Below are positions 18,106 to 27,702 of a stretch of DNA of 64,000 bases, in pieces. Position 1 is the first letter of the stretch; each line of letters starts with the position of its first letter. The stretch covers positions 248,001 to 312,000 of the forward strand of contig NZ_JALCZO010000003.1 of NCBI RefSeq assembly GCF_023555495.1, given 5' to 3'. Origin of the DNA: Polaribacter sp. Z022 (lineage in GTDB: Bacteria > Bacteroidota > Bacteroidia > Flavobacteriales > Flavobacteriaceae). The notes under the pieces were generated by a model. That model had not been told where the DNA came from. It did not search any database and was given only the letters and a program-made list of their open reading frames with translations. The translations under genes were made by a program, and so were the position numbers.

Positions 18106-18747
18106 TTATTTAGACATTGCAGAAAGCATACCACCATAAACTCCGTTTAAAGAAGATAAGTTTTTTGCTAAAGACTCCATTTGTTCTTTTAATTTTTCAG
18201 TATTTTCTACAACAGCACCATTTAATTCTGATTGCTTACTTGCATTTTCTACTTGTACTTTATATAAATTGTTTAAAGTTTCCATTTGCACTGCAGCCAT
18301 AGTAACTTGTTCATTATATTTATTTGTAGAAGAAATAGATTCTGATGCAGCAGACAAACCTTCTGCAGCTCCTTGAAAATTTTTCATACTGTTACCAAGA
18401 CTTTCCATTAAACTAGCATCAATATTTGCTTCTTGCAATAAGTTATCTAATTTTTGAGATAATAAGCCTTGTGCTCCAACTTCTTCTTCTTTCTTTTCAG
18501 CTGTAAAACTATCTTCTCCTAATTCTGGATAAACTTTAGACCAATCAAAATCATCTTCTGGTGTATCAAATGCAGAAATAGCAAAAATAAACGCTTCTAC
18601 TAATAAACCAATAGTTAACATTAAACCTCCTGTTAATGGACCAATTGTAATGTGTTGAATTTTAAATAATGCTCCAATAATTACTACTGCTGCTCCCATT
18701 CCGTAGAAGAAGTTCATTGTTTTCTTATAAGTTCTTGATTGTGCCAT
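18106..18747 (-). CDS. gldL: Gliding motility / T9SS motor protein GldL
   Basis: A 213-residue inner-membrane protein with two N-terminal helices (about residues 11-30 and 36-60) and a cytoplasmic helical C-terminal region. Glu51 in IGLLVEAFIF corresponds by motif to the membrane Glu proposed to carry protons in GldL. It pairs with GldM to form the rotary motor of T9SS. The C-terminal half is rich in Ser/Asn/Glu coiled-coil-like segments, as usual for the family. The spacers to gldK and gldM (30 and 45 bases) fit one operon. Confidence 0.95.
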   Translation of the reverse strand: MAQSRTYKKTMNFFYGMGAAVVIIGALFKIQHITIGPLTGGLMLTIGLLVEAFIFAISAFDTPEDDFDWSKVYPELGEDSFTAEKKEEEVGAQGLLSQKLDNLLQEANIDASLMESLGNSMKNFQGAAEGLSAASESISSTNKYNEQVTMAAVQMETLNNLYKVQVENASKQSELNGAVVENTEKLKEQMESLAKNLSSLNGVYGGMLSAMSK

Positions 18748-18777
18748 AATATATTTTTTCTTAATTTTTTATCTTAA

Positions 18778-20154
18778 TTATTTTTTGTTAGTAGTACCTA
18801 TATAGTTTTGTACAGTTCTAAATCCAATGTAACTTCTTGCAGTATCTGCATATTCATAATCTCTAGAACCAACTTCTAAAAAGTATGCTACATCTTTCCA
18901 AGATCCACCTCTAACTATTTTTCTTTTATTCTTTCTATCTTCTACATTTGGATTCATAGTTGAAGCCATTTGATATGAAGATAAGTTATAAGCAGAGTTT
19001 GTCCATTCTGCAACATTACCAGCCATATTGTATAAACCATAATCATTTGCATTAAATGATTTTGCTTCCATAGTATATAATGCGCCATCTACTGCATAAT
19101 TACCTCTAACTGGTTTAAAGTTTGCTAAAAAACATCCTCTATCACTAGTTGTACTTCCTGTACCCCAAGGATAAGTTGCAAATTCTAATCCTCCACGTGC
19201 AGCATATTCCCATTCTGCTTCTGTAGGCAATCTAAAATCTGGTACTGATGTTGCGTTTTTCTTTCCTTTAAGGTAATCATTTTTAATTTTTGTTCTCCAG
19301 TTACAAAAAGCATTTGCTTGTCCCCAAGTTACACCCACAACTGGATAATCTCCATAAGATTGGTGGTAAAAATAATCTTGGTGCATTGGATCATTATATG
19401 AATAATTAAAATCTTTAACCCAAACTGTTGTATCAGGATAAATATTTAACACTTCTGTTTTAACAAAATCTTTTCTGTTTCCACCTTTTCTTGCTGCATT
19501 ATCTCTATCAAACCAAGAGTATCTATATTTTAAAAACTTTACATTAAAAGTTCTTACACCATCTATTGCTTCTTCTCTTGGCACAAATAAAGAATCCATA
19601 ACCTCTACATAATCTGCATCAGGATATTCTTCTTGATTCCAAATTAAATCATTTTCTTTATTTAAAGGTTTTATAGAATCTATACCATCTCCTAAACTCC
19701 AATAGTTTTCGTACATGTATTTTTGATAAGCTGTTGCTTCTGTAGTATCTGCTACAGCAAAAGCATAATCATGAATTCCACCAGACAATGGAGTTCCATC
19801 AGGGTTTGGAGTTGCAACCATAGCTGCAAATTCTTGTTGATATCCTAATCTAGTTCTCACTATAGAATCTTTTACCCAATTTACAAATGCTTTGTACTCA
19901 TTATTTGTAACTTCAGTTTCATCCATATAATATGGTCTAACTGTTACTGTTTTGGTTGGAGCATTCATAGTACCAATTATATCTTGGTCTTGCTTACCCA
20001 TTGTAAAAGATCCTCCAGGAATTAAAGTTGTACCAAATGGTTTTTCTGAGAACCATTTTTTCTTAGACTTTACTCCTACTAATTCTCCTCTATCATTAGA
20101 GCCACAACTGTAAAAAACTGCTATTAAAAGTGCAAATATTGCTGCTTTCTTCAT
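18778..20154 (-). CDS. gldK: Gliding motility / T9SS lipoprotein GldK
   Basis: A 459-residue outer-membrane lipoprotein. I place the start at the ATG giving KKAAIFALLIAVFYSCGS with the lipobox Cys at residue 16; the longer ORF to 20214 would add 20 residues in front of the signal peptide. The mature part is a formylglycine-enzyme/SUMF1-like fold: LIPGGSFTMG, MDETEVTNNEYKAFVNW, LPTEAEWEYAARGG, YNMAGNVAEWT, RGGSWKD and a closing IGFRTV. In GldK/PorK this fold is structural. With GldN it forms the periplasmic ring of T9SS. Confidence 0.95.
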   Translation of the reverse strand: MKKAAIFALLIAVFYSCGSNDRGELVGVKSKKKWFSEKPFGTTLIPGGSFTMGKQDQDIIGTMNAPTKTVTVRPYYMDETEVTNNEYKAFVNWVKDSIVRTRLGYQQEFAAMVATPNPDGTPLSGGIHDYAFAVADTTEATAYQKYMYENYWSLGDGIDSIKPLNKENDLIWNQEEYPDADYVEVMDSLFVPREEAIDGVRTFNVKFLKYRYSWFDRDNAARKGGNRKDFVKTEVLNIYPDTTVWVKDFNYSYNDPMHQDYFYHQSYGDYPVVGVTWGQANAFCNWRTKIKNDYLKGKKNATSVPDFRLPTEAEWEYAARGGLEFATYPWGTGSTTSDRGCFLANFKPVRGNYAVDGALYTMEAKSFNANDYGLYNMAGNVAEWTNSAYNLSSYQMASTMNPNVEDRKNKRKIVRGGSWKDVAYFLEVGSRDYEYADTARSYIGFRTVQNYIGTTNKK

Positions 20155-20260
20155 ATTATAAAATATCTTAACTAAAAAGTCCGTAAACCTATTATTTTTT
20201 TTGCTAAAAAACAATACTCAAATTGCATTTTAACGTTCTCTTATTCTAATATTATATTTA

Positions 20261-21421
20261 TTACACCAATTTACTCATAGCTTTATACCACTTTTCTGGT
20301 ATAATTTGCTTTGTAGCGTCAGTGTAATCACTATATGTACATGGTATTAACGCATGTCTTTTATATTTATTATCTGATAATATTTTTATCTCAATCCACC
20401 ATCTACCAGATTTATTACTTTTATAAAAAGTTAATGGGTCATCATCTTCTAATAAAACTGTAAATTTTTGATAATTTTCTTTTCCAGAAAAAGGATAATC
20501 TTTTACTCTAAAATTAACACCTTCAATAAAATACCATATCATTTGCGCTATTAAATGTGCTGTTTGATGATTGTTATCTAACTTAGAATTGTATTCATAA
20601 ATTCCAAATGAAGTAACTTTATCACTTAAACCTGCATATCTTGATATTGCGCAAATTTCTTCTCCATAAAAACCATTTGGAGAAGCATTATTATTGGCAG
20701 GAGCTTCACTTTGTCTTACAGACCCTAAATCTATAGATACAATATCTGCATTTCTAAAAACTGGTTCAATATTTTCTAATTGTTTTGCTTTACCCAATCT
20801 ATGAGCATCAAAAAACAAGTTATCTAATAATTGAATTTCTTCTTGAGAGTTAAAATAAGTTTGATAACCAACATTACTATAATTAAACAAGTTATTTGGC
20901 TCTTGCATAATTATTTTACTTAAATATGATTGTGAAGAAAGTTCATCATCTAAACTTCCTAAATCAAAACGACTATCTACAGCTGCAATATTTACAGTTT
21001 GCTCTAAAGAGTCATAAGCTCTATAATTAACATAGGTTATATCTTGACCTCCACCAATAATAATTGGAATGATCTCTTTTTTTAGTAATGCCGAAATAAT
21101 TTCTGAAACTGCAAAATAAGTATCTGAAACTGAATTCCCTTTTAAAACATTTCCTAAATCTGCTATTTGAGTATCCCAATTTCCAGGAAAAAGTTCGTAT
21201 AATTTTCTTCGGATAAAGTGCAAGTTCTCTCCACAACCAAAGTTGTTTTCAGAATTTCTATCTTCTTGAACACCTAGTATTGCAATTTTAACATCTTCTA
21301 AATCAGGAAAACCTTCTTGCTCTGTATGTATTTTAAAAGTTTTACCCAAGCACAAATTAGACTGCAACACCAAATGTGCTACAACCGATTCTTTTACAGG
21401 GGTTAAAAAGTCTTGGTTCAT
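20261..21421 (-). CDS. Arginase-fold protein with degenerate metal site
   Basis: A 386-residue ureohydrolase-fold protein, often labelled formimidoylglutamase. I use the ATG at 21421; the TTG one codon earlier is also possible. Three of the six usual manganese ligands are changed: the GGDHS-type His is Gln126 (GGGQD), the DAHxD His is Arg151 (DSRFD), and the second Asp of SxDxD is Gly223 (SIDLG). Asp149, Asp153 and Asp221 remain. Known active family members need all six, so catalysis is doubtful. It lies between topA and gldK on the same strand, and a structural or regulatory role tied to gliding/T9SS is only an inference. Confidence 0.8.
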   Translation of the reverse strand: MNQDFLTPVKESVVAHLVLQSNLCLGKTFKIHTEQEGFPDLEDVKIAILGVQEDRNSENNFGCGENLHFIRRKLYELFPGNWDTQIADLGNVLKGNSVSDTYFAVSEIISALLKKEIIPIIIGGGQDITYVNYRAYDSLEQTVNIAAVDSRFDLGSLDDELSSQSYLSKIIMQEPNNLFNYSNVGYQTYFNSQEEIQLLDNLFFDAHRLGKAKQLENIEPVFRNADIVSIDLGSVRQSEAPANNNASPNGFYGEEICAISRYAGLSDKVTSFGIYEYNSKLDNNHQTAHLIAQMIWYFIEGVNFRVKDYPFSGKENYQKFTVLLEDDDPLTFYKSNKSGRWWIEIKILSDNKYKRHALIPCTYSDYTDATKQIIPEKWYKAMSKLV

Positions 21422-21457
21422 CAATTTTTTTTAATAGGAATGCAATATATGAAATCC

Positions 21458-23956
21458 CTACTTCTTTTTTGTCCTTTTTTTGGCAGTTGTTTTTCTTTTT
21501 GTTGCTTTTTTCTTTGGTGTCTTAGCTTCAATCATCTTAACAGCTTCTGCTTTAGAAAGTTTTTCTATCGCAGTTGTTTTAGGTAATTCTATCTTTATTT
21601 TACCTTTTAACACATTAAAACGACCCCATCTTGCTTTTTCAACTCTAATACCAACATCTTCCCAATTATGGATTACTTTATCTATTTCTTTCTGTTTTTT
21701 TACTTCTATTAACTCAATAATATCATCATCAGAAAGGTTATCAAAATCATACTTTTTGTTAACATTTATAAACATTGAGTTCCATTTAATAAACGGCCCA
21801 AAACGTCCAACTCCCTTTTGTACAGGCAAGTCTTCATAATGATAAATAGGAGCATCTGCCTTTTGTTTTGCAACTATTAATTCTGTTGCTCTAGGCATAT
21901 CAACTTCCATTGGATTTTCACCTTTTGCTAGAGAAACAAACATAGAACCAAAGCGAATATAAGGTCCAAAACGTCCGTTAGAAACGATTACTTCTTCACC
22001 TTCGTAACTACCTAAGGTTTTTGGAAGCAAGAATAATTCTAATGCTTCTTCCATTGTTATAGTTCCTAAATGCTGATCTTTATTAAGACTTGCAAAAACT
22101 TTTTCTTCATCTTCTGGAGCCCCAATTTGTGCTATTGGTCCGAATTTTCCTAAACGAACTAAAACAGTTTTCCCTGTTTCTGGATGTTTCCCTAAAATAC
22201 GCTCACCACTTTCTCTTTCTGCATTTTCTTTTACATCTTCTACAATATCATGAAACTTATTGTAAAAACCTTTAATCATTTCAATCCAATCTTCATCTCC
22301 ATGAGAAATATCATCAAAAGAAGATTCTACTTTAGCAGTAAATCCGAAATCTAAAATATTAGAGAAATTTGCCACTAAAAAATCATTTACAATATTCCCT
22401 ATATCTGTAGGTATTAATTTGTTTTTATCTGAACCTGTTTTCTCTGTTAAAGATTGACTTTTTACAGTTCCATCAGACAAAATCATTTGCTCATAATTTC
22501 TTTCTACACCTTCATTTTGTCCTTTTTCTATATAACCTCTTCTTTGAACTGTAGAAATTGTAGGTGCATATGTAGATGGTCTACCAATACCCAATTCTTC
22601 TAATTGTTTTACCAAAGATGCTTCCGTAAATCTATATGGAGGACTCGTGAATCTTTGTGTTGCATTGATAAATGCATAGTTTAATGCTTCACCAACTTTT
22701 AAAATTGGTAACATTCCTGCTTGCTCTTCATCTTCATTATCATTCCCTTCTAAATAAACTTTTAAGAAACCTTCAAACTTTATCATCTCTCCATTGGCTG
22801 TAAAGATTTTATCGTTATTATTATTTTCTATTTTAAAGTTTGTTCTTTCTAACTGAGCATCGCTCATTTGAGAAGCCAATGTTCTTTTCCAAATTAAATC
22901 ATACAATCTATTCTGATCATATTCAGTATCAATTGTATGCATTTTCATGTTTGTAGGTCTAATTGCTTCATGGGCTTCTTGAGCTCCTTTAGCTTTCGAT
23001 TTAAAAACACGTTGTTTACTATATTCTTTTCCGTAATAATTTGTAATTTCTTCTTCAGCAGCATTTCTAGCATCTACAGACAAGTTAACACTATCTGTTC
23101 TCATATAAGTTATTAAACCTGCTTCATACAAACGTTGTGCAACTTGCATTGTTTTAGCAACAGGAAAACCAATTTTCCTAGATGCTTCTTGTTGTAAAGT
23201 TGATGTTGTAAAAGGTGCTGCTGGCGATTTTTTAGCTGGTTTTTTTGTTAAATCAGCAATTGAAAAATCTGCATTTGCACACGATTTTAAGAAATCTTCT
23301 GCTTCTTTTTTAGAATCGAAATTCTTTGGTATTGTGGCTTTAAATGATTTTCCTTCTATATTAGAAAACTGAGCAACTACTTTATAATGTGTTTCTGCTT
23401 TAAAATCTAATATACTTCTTTCTCTCTCTACAATTAAACGAACAGCAACAGATTGTACTCTACCTGCAGACAACCCTCCTTTTACTTTACGCCATAAAAC
23501 AGGAGACAATTCATACCCTACCAATCTATCTAAAACCCTACGTGCTTGTTGAGCATTTACCATATTATAGTCTATATCTCTAGGATTTTCGACTGCTTTT
23601 AAAATGGCTTTTTTAGTAATTTCATGAAAAACAATACGTTTTGTATTTTCTTCTTTTAAATCTAATTGTTCTTTTAAATGCCATGCAATTGCTTCTCCTT
23701 CACGATCCTCATCACTCGCTAACCAAACAGTTTCTGCTTTTTTTGCTAATGTTTTTAATTTCTTAACAACAGGTTTTTTATCGTCTGAAATTATATACTT
23801 TGGACTAAAATCTCCTTCTACATTTATACCCAATTCTTTGGATGGTAAGTCTGCAATATGACCATAACTAGATTCTACTTGAAACTCCTTTCCAAGAAAT
23901 TTTTCGATGGTTTTTGCTTTTGCTGGTGACTCTACAATTACTAAATTCTTTGCCAT
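21458..23956 (-). CDS. topA: DNA topoisomerase I
   Basis: An 832-residue type IA topoisomerase that relaxes negative supercoils. The TOPRIM domain opens with LVIVESPAKAKTIEKFLG and includes ASDEDREGEAIAWHL. The active-site Tyr lies in EAGLITYMRTDS (about residue 285). Instead of classical Cys4 zinc fingers the C-terminal third has repeats of the LGxxPETGKxVxVRxGxFGP type, and it ends in a Lys/Arg-rich tail (KATKRKTTAKKRTKKK). The gene begins the minus-strand run leading into the arginase-like gene and gldKLMN. A -7 box lies at 24009-24016. Confidence 0.95.
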   Translation of the reverse strand: MAKNLVIVESPAKAKTIEKFLGKEFQVESSYGHIADLPSKELGINVEGDFSPKYIISDDKKPVVKKLKTLAKKAETVWLASDEDREGEAIAWHLKEQLDLKEENTKRIVFHEITKKAILKAVENPRDIDYNMVNAQQARRVLDRLVGYELSPVLWRKVKGGLSAGRVQSVAVRLIVERERSILDFKAETHYKVVAQFSNIEGKSFKATIPKNFDSKKEAEDFLKSCANADFSIADLTKKPAKKSPAAPFTTSTLQQEASRKIGFPVAKTMQVAQRLYEAGLITYMRTDSVNLSVDARNAAEEEITNYYGKEYSKQRVFKSKAKGAQEAHEAIRPTNMKMHTIDTEYDQNRLYDLIWKRTLASQMSDAQLERTNFKIENNNNDKIFTANGEMIKFEGFLKVYLEGNDNEDEEQAGMLPILKVGEALNYAFINATQRFTSPPYRFTEASLVKQLEELGIGRPSTYAPTISTVQRRGYIEKGQNEGVERNYEQMILSDGTVKSQSLTEKTGSDKNKLIPTDIGNIVNDFLVANFSNILDFGFTAKVESSFDDISHGDEDWIEMIKGFYNKFHDIVEDVKENAERESGERILGKHPETGKTVLVRLGKFGPIAQIGAPEDEEKVFASLNKDQHLGTITMEEALELFLLPKTLGSYEGEEVIVSNGRFGPYIRFGSMFVSLAKGENPMEVDMPRATELIVAKQKADAPIYHYEDLPVQKGVGRFGPFIKWNSMFINVNKKYDFDNLSDDDIIELIEVKKQKEIDKVIHNWEDVGIRVEKARWGRFNVLKGKIKIELPKTTAIEKLSKAEAVKMIEAKTPKKKATKRKTTAKKRTKKK

Positions 23957-24008
23957 TTATCTTTCTTTTGTCTCTAAAATGCTTTTAAAAACGCACTTTT
24001 TAGGAATG

Positions 24009-24016
24009 CAAAAGTA
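24009..24016 (-). promoter_or_regulatory. -7 box for topA
   Basis: CAAAAGTA reads TACTTTTG on the minus strand, an exact match, 52 bases upstream of the ATG at 23956. Confidence 0.5.
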
Positions 24017-24123
24017 GTCAGTTTTTTGTGAAAAAAAATTTTTTCATCAATTTTCAATAAAGAATTAACAGAATTATAGGATTATTTTTCTGCCAATATG
24101 TCATACTTAATCAAATTTGGTTG

Positions 24124-24131
24124 TATCTTTG
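24124..24131 (+). promoter_or_regulatory. -7 box for the miaB operon
   Basis: TATCTTTG is an exact TAnnTTTG match, 26 bases before the miaB ATG. A clear -33 element is not seen. Confidence 0.5.
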
Positions 24132-24157
24132 CACACCTTCAAATGATAAATTGAAAG

Positions 24158-25615
24158 ATGGAACACGTAGAAAAAATCATAGACGAAAAGATACAAGGTA
24201 AAGCTCTTGTTACCGAAAATAAAAAAGATAATTCTAAAAAACTATTCATTGAAAGCTATGGCTGTCAAATGAATATGAATGATAGTGAAATTGTAGCTTC
24301 TATTTTAGATAAAGAAGGTTATAATACTACTCAAGTTTTAGAAGAAGCAGATTTAGTTTTAGTTAACACCTGTTCTATTAGAGAAAAAGCAGAAACAACT
24401 GTTAGAAAGAGATTGCAAAAATACAATCGTGTTAAAAGAGAATCTAATAAAAAAATGAAAGTAGGCGTTTTAGGTTGTATGGCTGAACGTTTAAAGGAAA
24501 AATTTTTAGAAGAAGAAAAAATAGTTGATTTAGTTGTTGGACCTGATGCTTACAAAGATTTACCTAATCTTTTAGAAGAAGTAAATGAAGGTAGAGATGC
24601 AGTTAACGTAATTTTATCTAAAGAAGAAACATATGCAGACATTGCTCCTGTTCGTTTAAACTCTAATGGAGTTTCAGCTTTTGTATCTATTACTAGAGGT
24701 TGTGATAATATGTGTACATTCTGTGTGGTTCCTTTTACTCGCGGACGTGAAAGAAGTCGTGACCCAAAAAGTATCTTAGAAGAAATTCAATCTATGGTTA
24801 ATCAAAACTTTAAAGAAATTACACTTTTAGGTCAAAACGTAGATAGTTTTTTATGGTATGGAGGTGGATTGAAAAAAGATTTCAATAAAGCTTCTGAAAT
24901 GGCACAAGCAACTGCTGTAGATTTTTCGCAATTATTAGATATGTGTGCTACAGAATTTCCAAAAACTCGTTTTCGTTTTTCTACATCTAACCCTCAAGAC
25001 ATGAGTTTAGATGTTATTCATACCATGGCAAAGCACAAAAATATTTGTAAATACATTCATTTACCAGTACAAAGTGGTAGTAATGCAATGTTAAAAGCCA
25101 TGAACAGACAACATACACGTGAAGAGTATATGGAATTGGTAGATAATATTTACAAAATAATTCCAGAAATGGCTTTATCTCAAGATATGATTGTAGGTTT
25201 TTGTGGAGAAACAGAACAAGACCATAAAGATACCTTAGAGTTAATGGAATATGTAAAATACGATTTTGGTTTTATGTTTGCCTATTCTGAAAGACCAGGA
25301 ACTTTAGCTGGTAAAAAAATGGACGATGATGTGCCTGCTGATGTTAAAAAGAGACGTTTAACAGAGGTTATAGATTTACAACAAAAGCATGCTCTTTATA
25401 GAACGCAACAACATTTAGGAAAAACTGAAGAAGTTTTAATAGAAGGTACTTCTAAGAAAAACCCAAATGAATGGAAAGGTAGAAATACCCAAAATACTGT
25501 AATTGTATTTCCAAAAGAACACTATAAATTAGGAGATTTTGTAAACGTAAAAATAGATGATTGTACCTCTGCAACCTTAAAAGGAACTGCAGTTGGTTAC
25601 TCTGACAATAATTAA
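24158..25615 (+). CDS. miaB: tRNA-2-methylthio-N6-dimethylallyladenosine synthase
   Basis: A 485-residue radical-SAM methylthiotransferase that adds the 2-methylthio group to i6A37 of tRNAs reading UNN codons. The N-terminal UPF0004 domain has the auxiliary-cluster cysteines (SYGCQMNMNDSE, LVNTCSIR, GVLGCMAE). The radical-SAM CxxxCxxC is GCDNMCTFCVVPFTRG. A TRAM domain closes the protein (EVLIEGTSKKN...VIVFP...VKIDDCTSATLKG). It opens a tightly packed run of six genes ending at secG and is preceded by a -7 box. Confidence 0.95.
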   Translation: MEHVEKIIDEKIQGKALVTENKKDNSKKLFIESYGCQMNMNDSEIVASILDKEGYNTTQVLEEADLVLVNTCSIREKAETTVRKRLQKYNRVKRESNKKMKVGVLGCMAERLKEKFLEEEKIVDLVVGPDAYKDLPNLLEEVNEGRDAVNVILSKEETYADIAPVRLNSNGVSAFVSITRGCDNMCTFCVVPFTRGRERSRDPKSILEEIQSMVNQNFKEITLLGQNVDSFLWYGGGLKKDFNKASEMAQATAVDFSQLLDMCATEFPKTRFRFSTSNPQDMSLDVIHTMAKHKNICKYIHLPVQSGSNAMLKAMNRQHTREEYMELVDNIYKIIPEMALSQDMIVGFCGETEQDHKDTLELMEYVKYDFGFMFAYSERPGTLAGKKMDDDVPADVKKRRLTEVIDLQQKHALYRTQQHLGKTEEVLIEGTSKKNPNEWKGRNTQNTVIVFPKEHYKLGDFVNVKIDDCTSATLKGTAVGYSDNN

Positions 25616-25617
25616 AG

Positions 25618-25959
25618 ATGAGTAAATTTAATTTCCATAATAAAACTTTCTACTTATTAGAAAACTCAGTTAATGGAAAAGTAAATTCTGAAACCGTTTT
25701 TAATTATAAACAAAAAGGAAACATTGTTACTGCAGAATATTTTGGAGGAACAATTACTTATGGTAAAATAATAGCAACACTAAAAAATGATACTTTACAA
25801 ATGATGTATCAATGTGTTACAACAAAAAACGAATTAAAAGCAGGAAAAGCATCAGCAAAAATAACGCTAACTAAGACCAATAAAATTCATTTAAAACTGA
25901 ATTGGCAATGGTTAAATGAAAACAAAGAAAAAGGAGTATCTGAATATTTAGAGAAATAA
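25618..25959 (+). CDS. Small conserved protein, 'N-acetylglutamate synthase'-like label
   Basis: A 113-residue soluble protein of beta-rich character with the conserved features FNYKQKGNIVTAEYFGGTITYGKIIATL and a C-terminal LNWQWLNENKEKG. Proteins of this type are widespread in Bacteroidota and are sometimes named n-acetylglutamate synthase, but they have no GNAT or kinase motifs, and I treat that name as unproven. It begins three bases after miaB and ends five bases before the sigma-54 activator, so it is within the operon. Confidence 0.6.
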   Translation: MSKFNFHNKTFYLLENSVNGKVNSETVFNYKQKGNIVTAEYFGGTITYGKIIATLKNDTLQMMYQCVTTKNELKAGKASAKITLTKTNKIHLKLNWQWLNENKEKGVSEYLEK

Positions 25960-25963
25960 AACT

Positions 25964-27190
25964 ATGGAAAACATTCAAGCATTAAAACAACGTTTTGGAA
26001 TTATCGGTAACGATATTCATTTAAACAGAGCTTTAGAAAAAGCAGTTAGAGTTGCTCCTACAGATATTTCTGTACTTGTTACTGGAGAAAGTGGTGTTGG
26101 TAAAGAAAACATACCTAGAATTATACACTCTCTATCTCATAGAAAACACGCTAAATATATTGCTGTAAACTGTGGTGCAATTCCAGAAGGAACTATTGAC
26201 AGTGAATTGTTTGGTCATGAAAAAGGTTCATTTACAGGCGCTACACAAGACAGAAAAGGATATTTTGAAGTTGCAGATGGTGGTACAATATTTTTAGATG
26301 AAGTTGGTGAATTGCCATTAACTACTCAAGTACGTTTATTACGTGTTTTAGAAAATGGAGAGTTTATAAAAGTAGGATCTTCAAAAACTCAAAAAACAAA
26401 TGTTAGAATTGTTGCTGCAACTAACGTTAATATGCAAGCAGCTATTGAAAAAGAAAAGTTTAGAGAAGATTTATATTACAGACTTAGTACTGTAGAAATT
26501 AATTTACCTCCTTTAAGAGAACGTAATCAAGATATTCATTTATTATTTAGAAAATTTGCTGCAGATTTTGCTCAAAAATACAGAATGCCTTCTATTAGGT
26601 TAGATGATAATGCTGTAAATATTTTAGCAAACTATCGTTTTCCAGGAAACATTAGACAATTAAAAAATTTAGCGGAACAAATATCTGTTATAGAAGAAGA
26701 AAGAACAGTTTCTGCCACTAAATTACAACAATACCTACCTAATAACAATGGTAATTTACCTGCAGTAATTGGTGGTAAAAAAGACAATGATTTTTCTACT
26801 GAAAGAGACATTATGTATAAAATTTTATTTGATATGCGTAATGACATTAACGATCTAAAGAAATTAACTTTAGATTTAATGAAAAACGGAAACGTAAAAG
26901 AAGTTCAGGAAGAACACCATCAACTAATAGAAAAAATTTACGGAACAAAAGAAACTCCTCAAGAAAACAATATTGAAGTTTTAAATATTCCTCAAAATGC
27001 TTCTGAAGAAAAAGATTATGATTTTATTGAGACAATAGAAGAAGACGAATCTTTATCTTTACAAGACAAAGAAATAGAAATGATTAAAAAATCTTTAGAA
27101 AAAAACAGCAACAAACGTAAACTTGCTGCTAAAGAACTAGGAATTTCTGAAAGAACTTTATACCGAAAAATTAAACAATACGATTTATAA
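25964..27190 (+). CDS. Sigma-54-dependent transcriptional activator without receiver domain
   Basis: A 408-residue bacterial enhancer-binding protein that remodels RpoN-RNA polymerase with ATP. The AAA+ domain starts almost at once: Walker A GESGVGKE (about residues 45-52), the sigma-54 contact loop GSFTGAT, and Walker B GGTIFLDEVGEL. The C-terminus has a Fis-type helix-turn-helix (RKLAAKELGISERTLYRKIKQ). There is no N-terminal receiver, GAF or PAS domain, so activity may be controlled by expression or a partner protein. It lies amid miaB, lptE and secG. Regulon unknown. Confidence 0.92.
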   Translation: MENIQALKQRFGIIGNDIHLNRALEKAVRVAPTDISVLVTGESGVGKENIPRIIHSLSHRKHAKYIAVNCGAIPEGTIDSELFGHEKGSFTGATQDRKGYFEVADGGTIFLDEVGELPLTTQVRLLRVLENGEFIKVGSSKTQKTNVRIVAATNVNMQAAIEKEKFREDLYYRLSTVEINLPPLRERNQDIHLLFRKFAADFAQKYRMPSIRLDDNAVNILANYRFPGNIRQLKNLAEQISVIEEERTVSATKLQQYLPNNNGNLPAVIGGKKDNDFSTERDIMYKILFDMRNDINDLKKLTLDLMKNGNVKEVQEEHHQLIEKIYGTKETPQENNIEVLNIPQNASEEKDYDFIETIEEDESLSLQDKEIEMIKKSLEKNSNKRKLAAKELGISERTLYRKIKQYDL

Positions 27191-27195
27191 ACCCA

Positions 27196-27702
27196 ATGAA
27201 AAGGATTCTATTAATAGCTACTTTTTTAACTAGTACAATATTTTTTATAGCTTGTGGAGCATACTCGTTTACAGGAGGTAGCACAGGAAATGCAAAAACT
27301 TTGCAGGTAGATTTTTTCCCAAATCAAGCTGCTTTAGTAGAACCTACATTAAGCCAACGTTTTACAAATGACTTGTTAGATTTATTTACACGTCAAACAA
27401 ATTTAACTACTGTAAAATCTAATGGCGATTTATATTTTAGTGGAGAAATTACAGGATATAGAGTAACACCCATGAGTGCTACATCAAACCAAACTGCTGC
27501 ACAAAACAGGTTAACAATTACTGTAAATGTTAGATATGTTAACAAAACAGATGAGAAAAAAGACTTTGAAAAACAATTTTCTTTTTATTCTGATTTTGGT
27601 GCAAATTCTCAATTAACAGGCAGTGTTTTAGAAGCAGCTTTAGATGAAATTATGGACAGGTTAACTCAAGATATTTTTAACGCCTCTGTAGGAGAATGGT
27701 AA
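27196..27702 (+). CDS. lptE: LptE-family LPS-assembly lipoprotein
   Basis: A 168-residue outer-membrane lipoprotein with lipobox FFIACGAY (Cys20). The body matches the Bacteroidota LptE type: YSFTGGSTGNAKTLQVDFFPNQAALVEP near the N-terminus, a TVKSNGDLYFSGEITGYRVTPMS beta segment and a C-terminal helix with DEIMDRLTQDIFNASVGEW. LptE plugs LptD and helps deliver LPS to the outer leaflet. It starts six bases after the sigma-54 activator and overlaps the next gene by seven bases. Confidence 0.85.
   Translation: MKRILLIATFLTSTIFFIACGAYSFTGGSTGNAKTLQVDFFPNQAALVEPTLSQRFTNDLLDLFTRQTNLTTVKSNGDLYFSGEITGYRVTPMSATSNQTAAQNRLTITVNVRYVNKTDEKKDFEKQFSFYSDFGANSQLTGSVLEAALDEIMDRLTQDIFNASVGEW

Noticed and set aside
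25618..25959. True N-acetylglutamate synthase
   Set aside because: No acetyltransferase or amino-acid-kinase motif; the name is likely a carried-over label.
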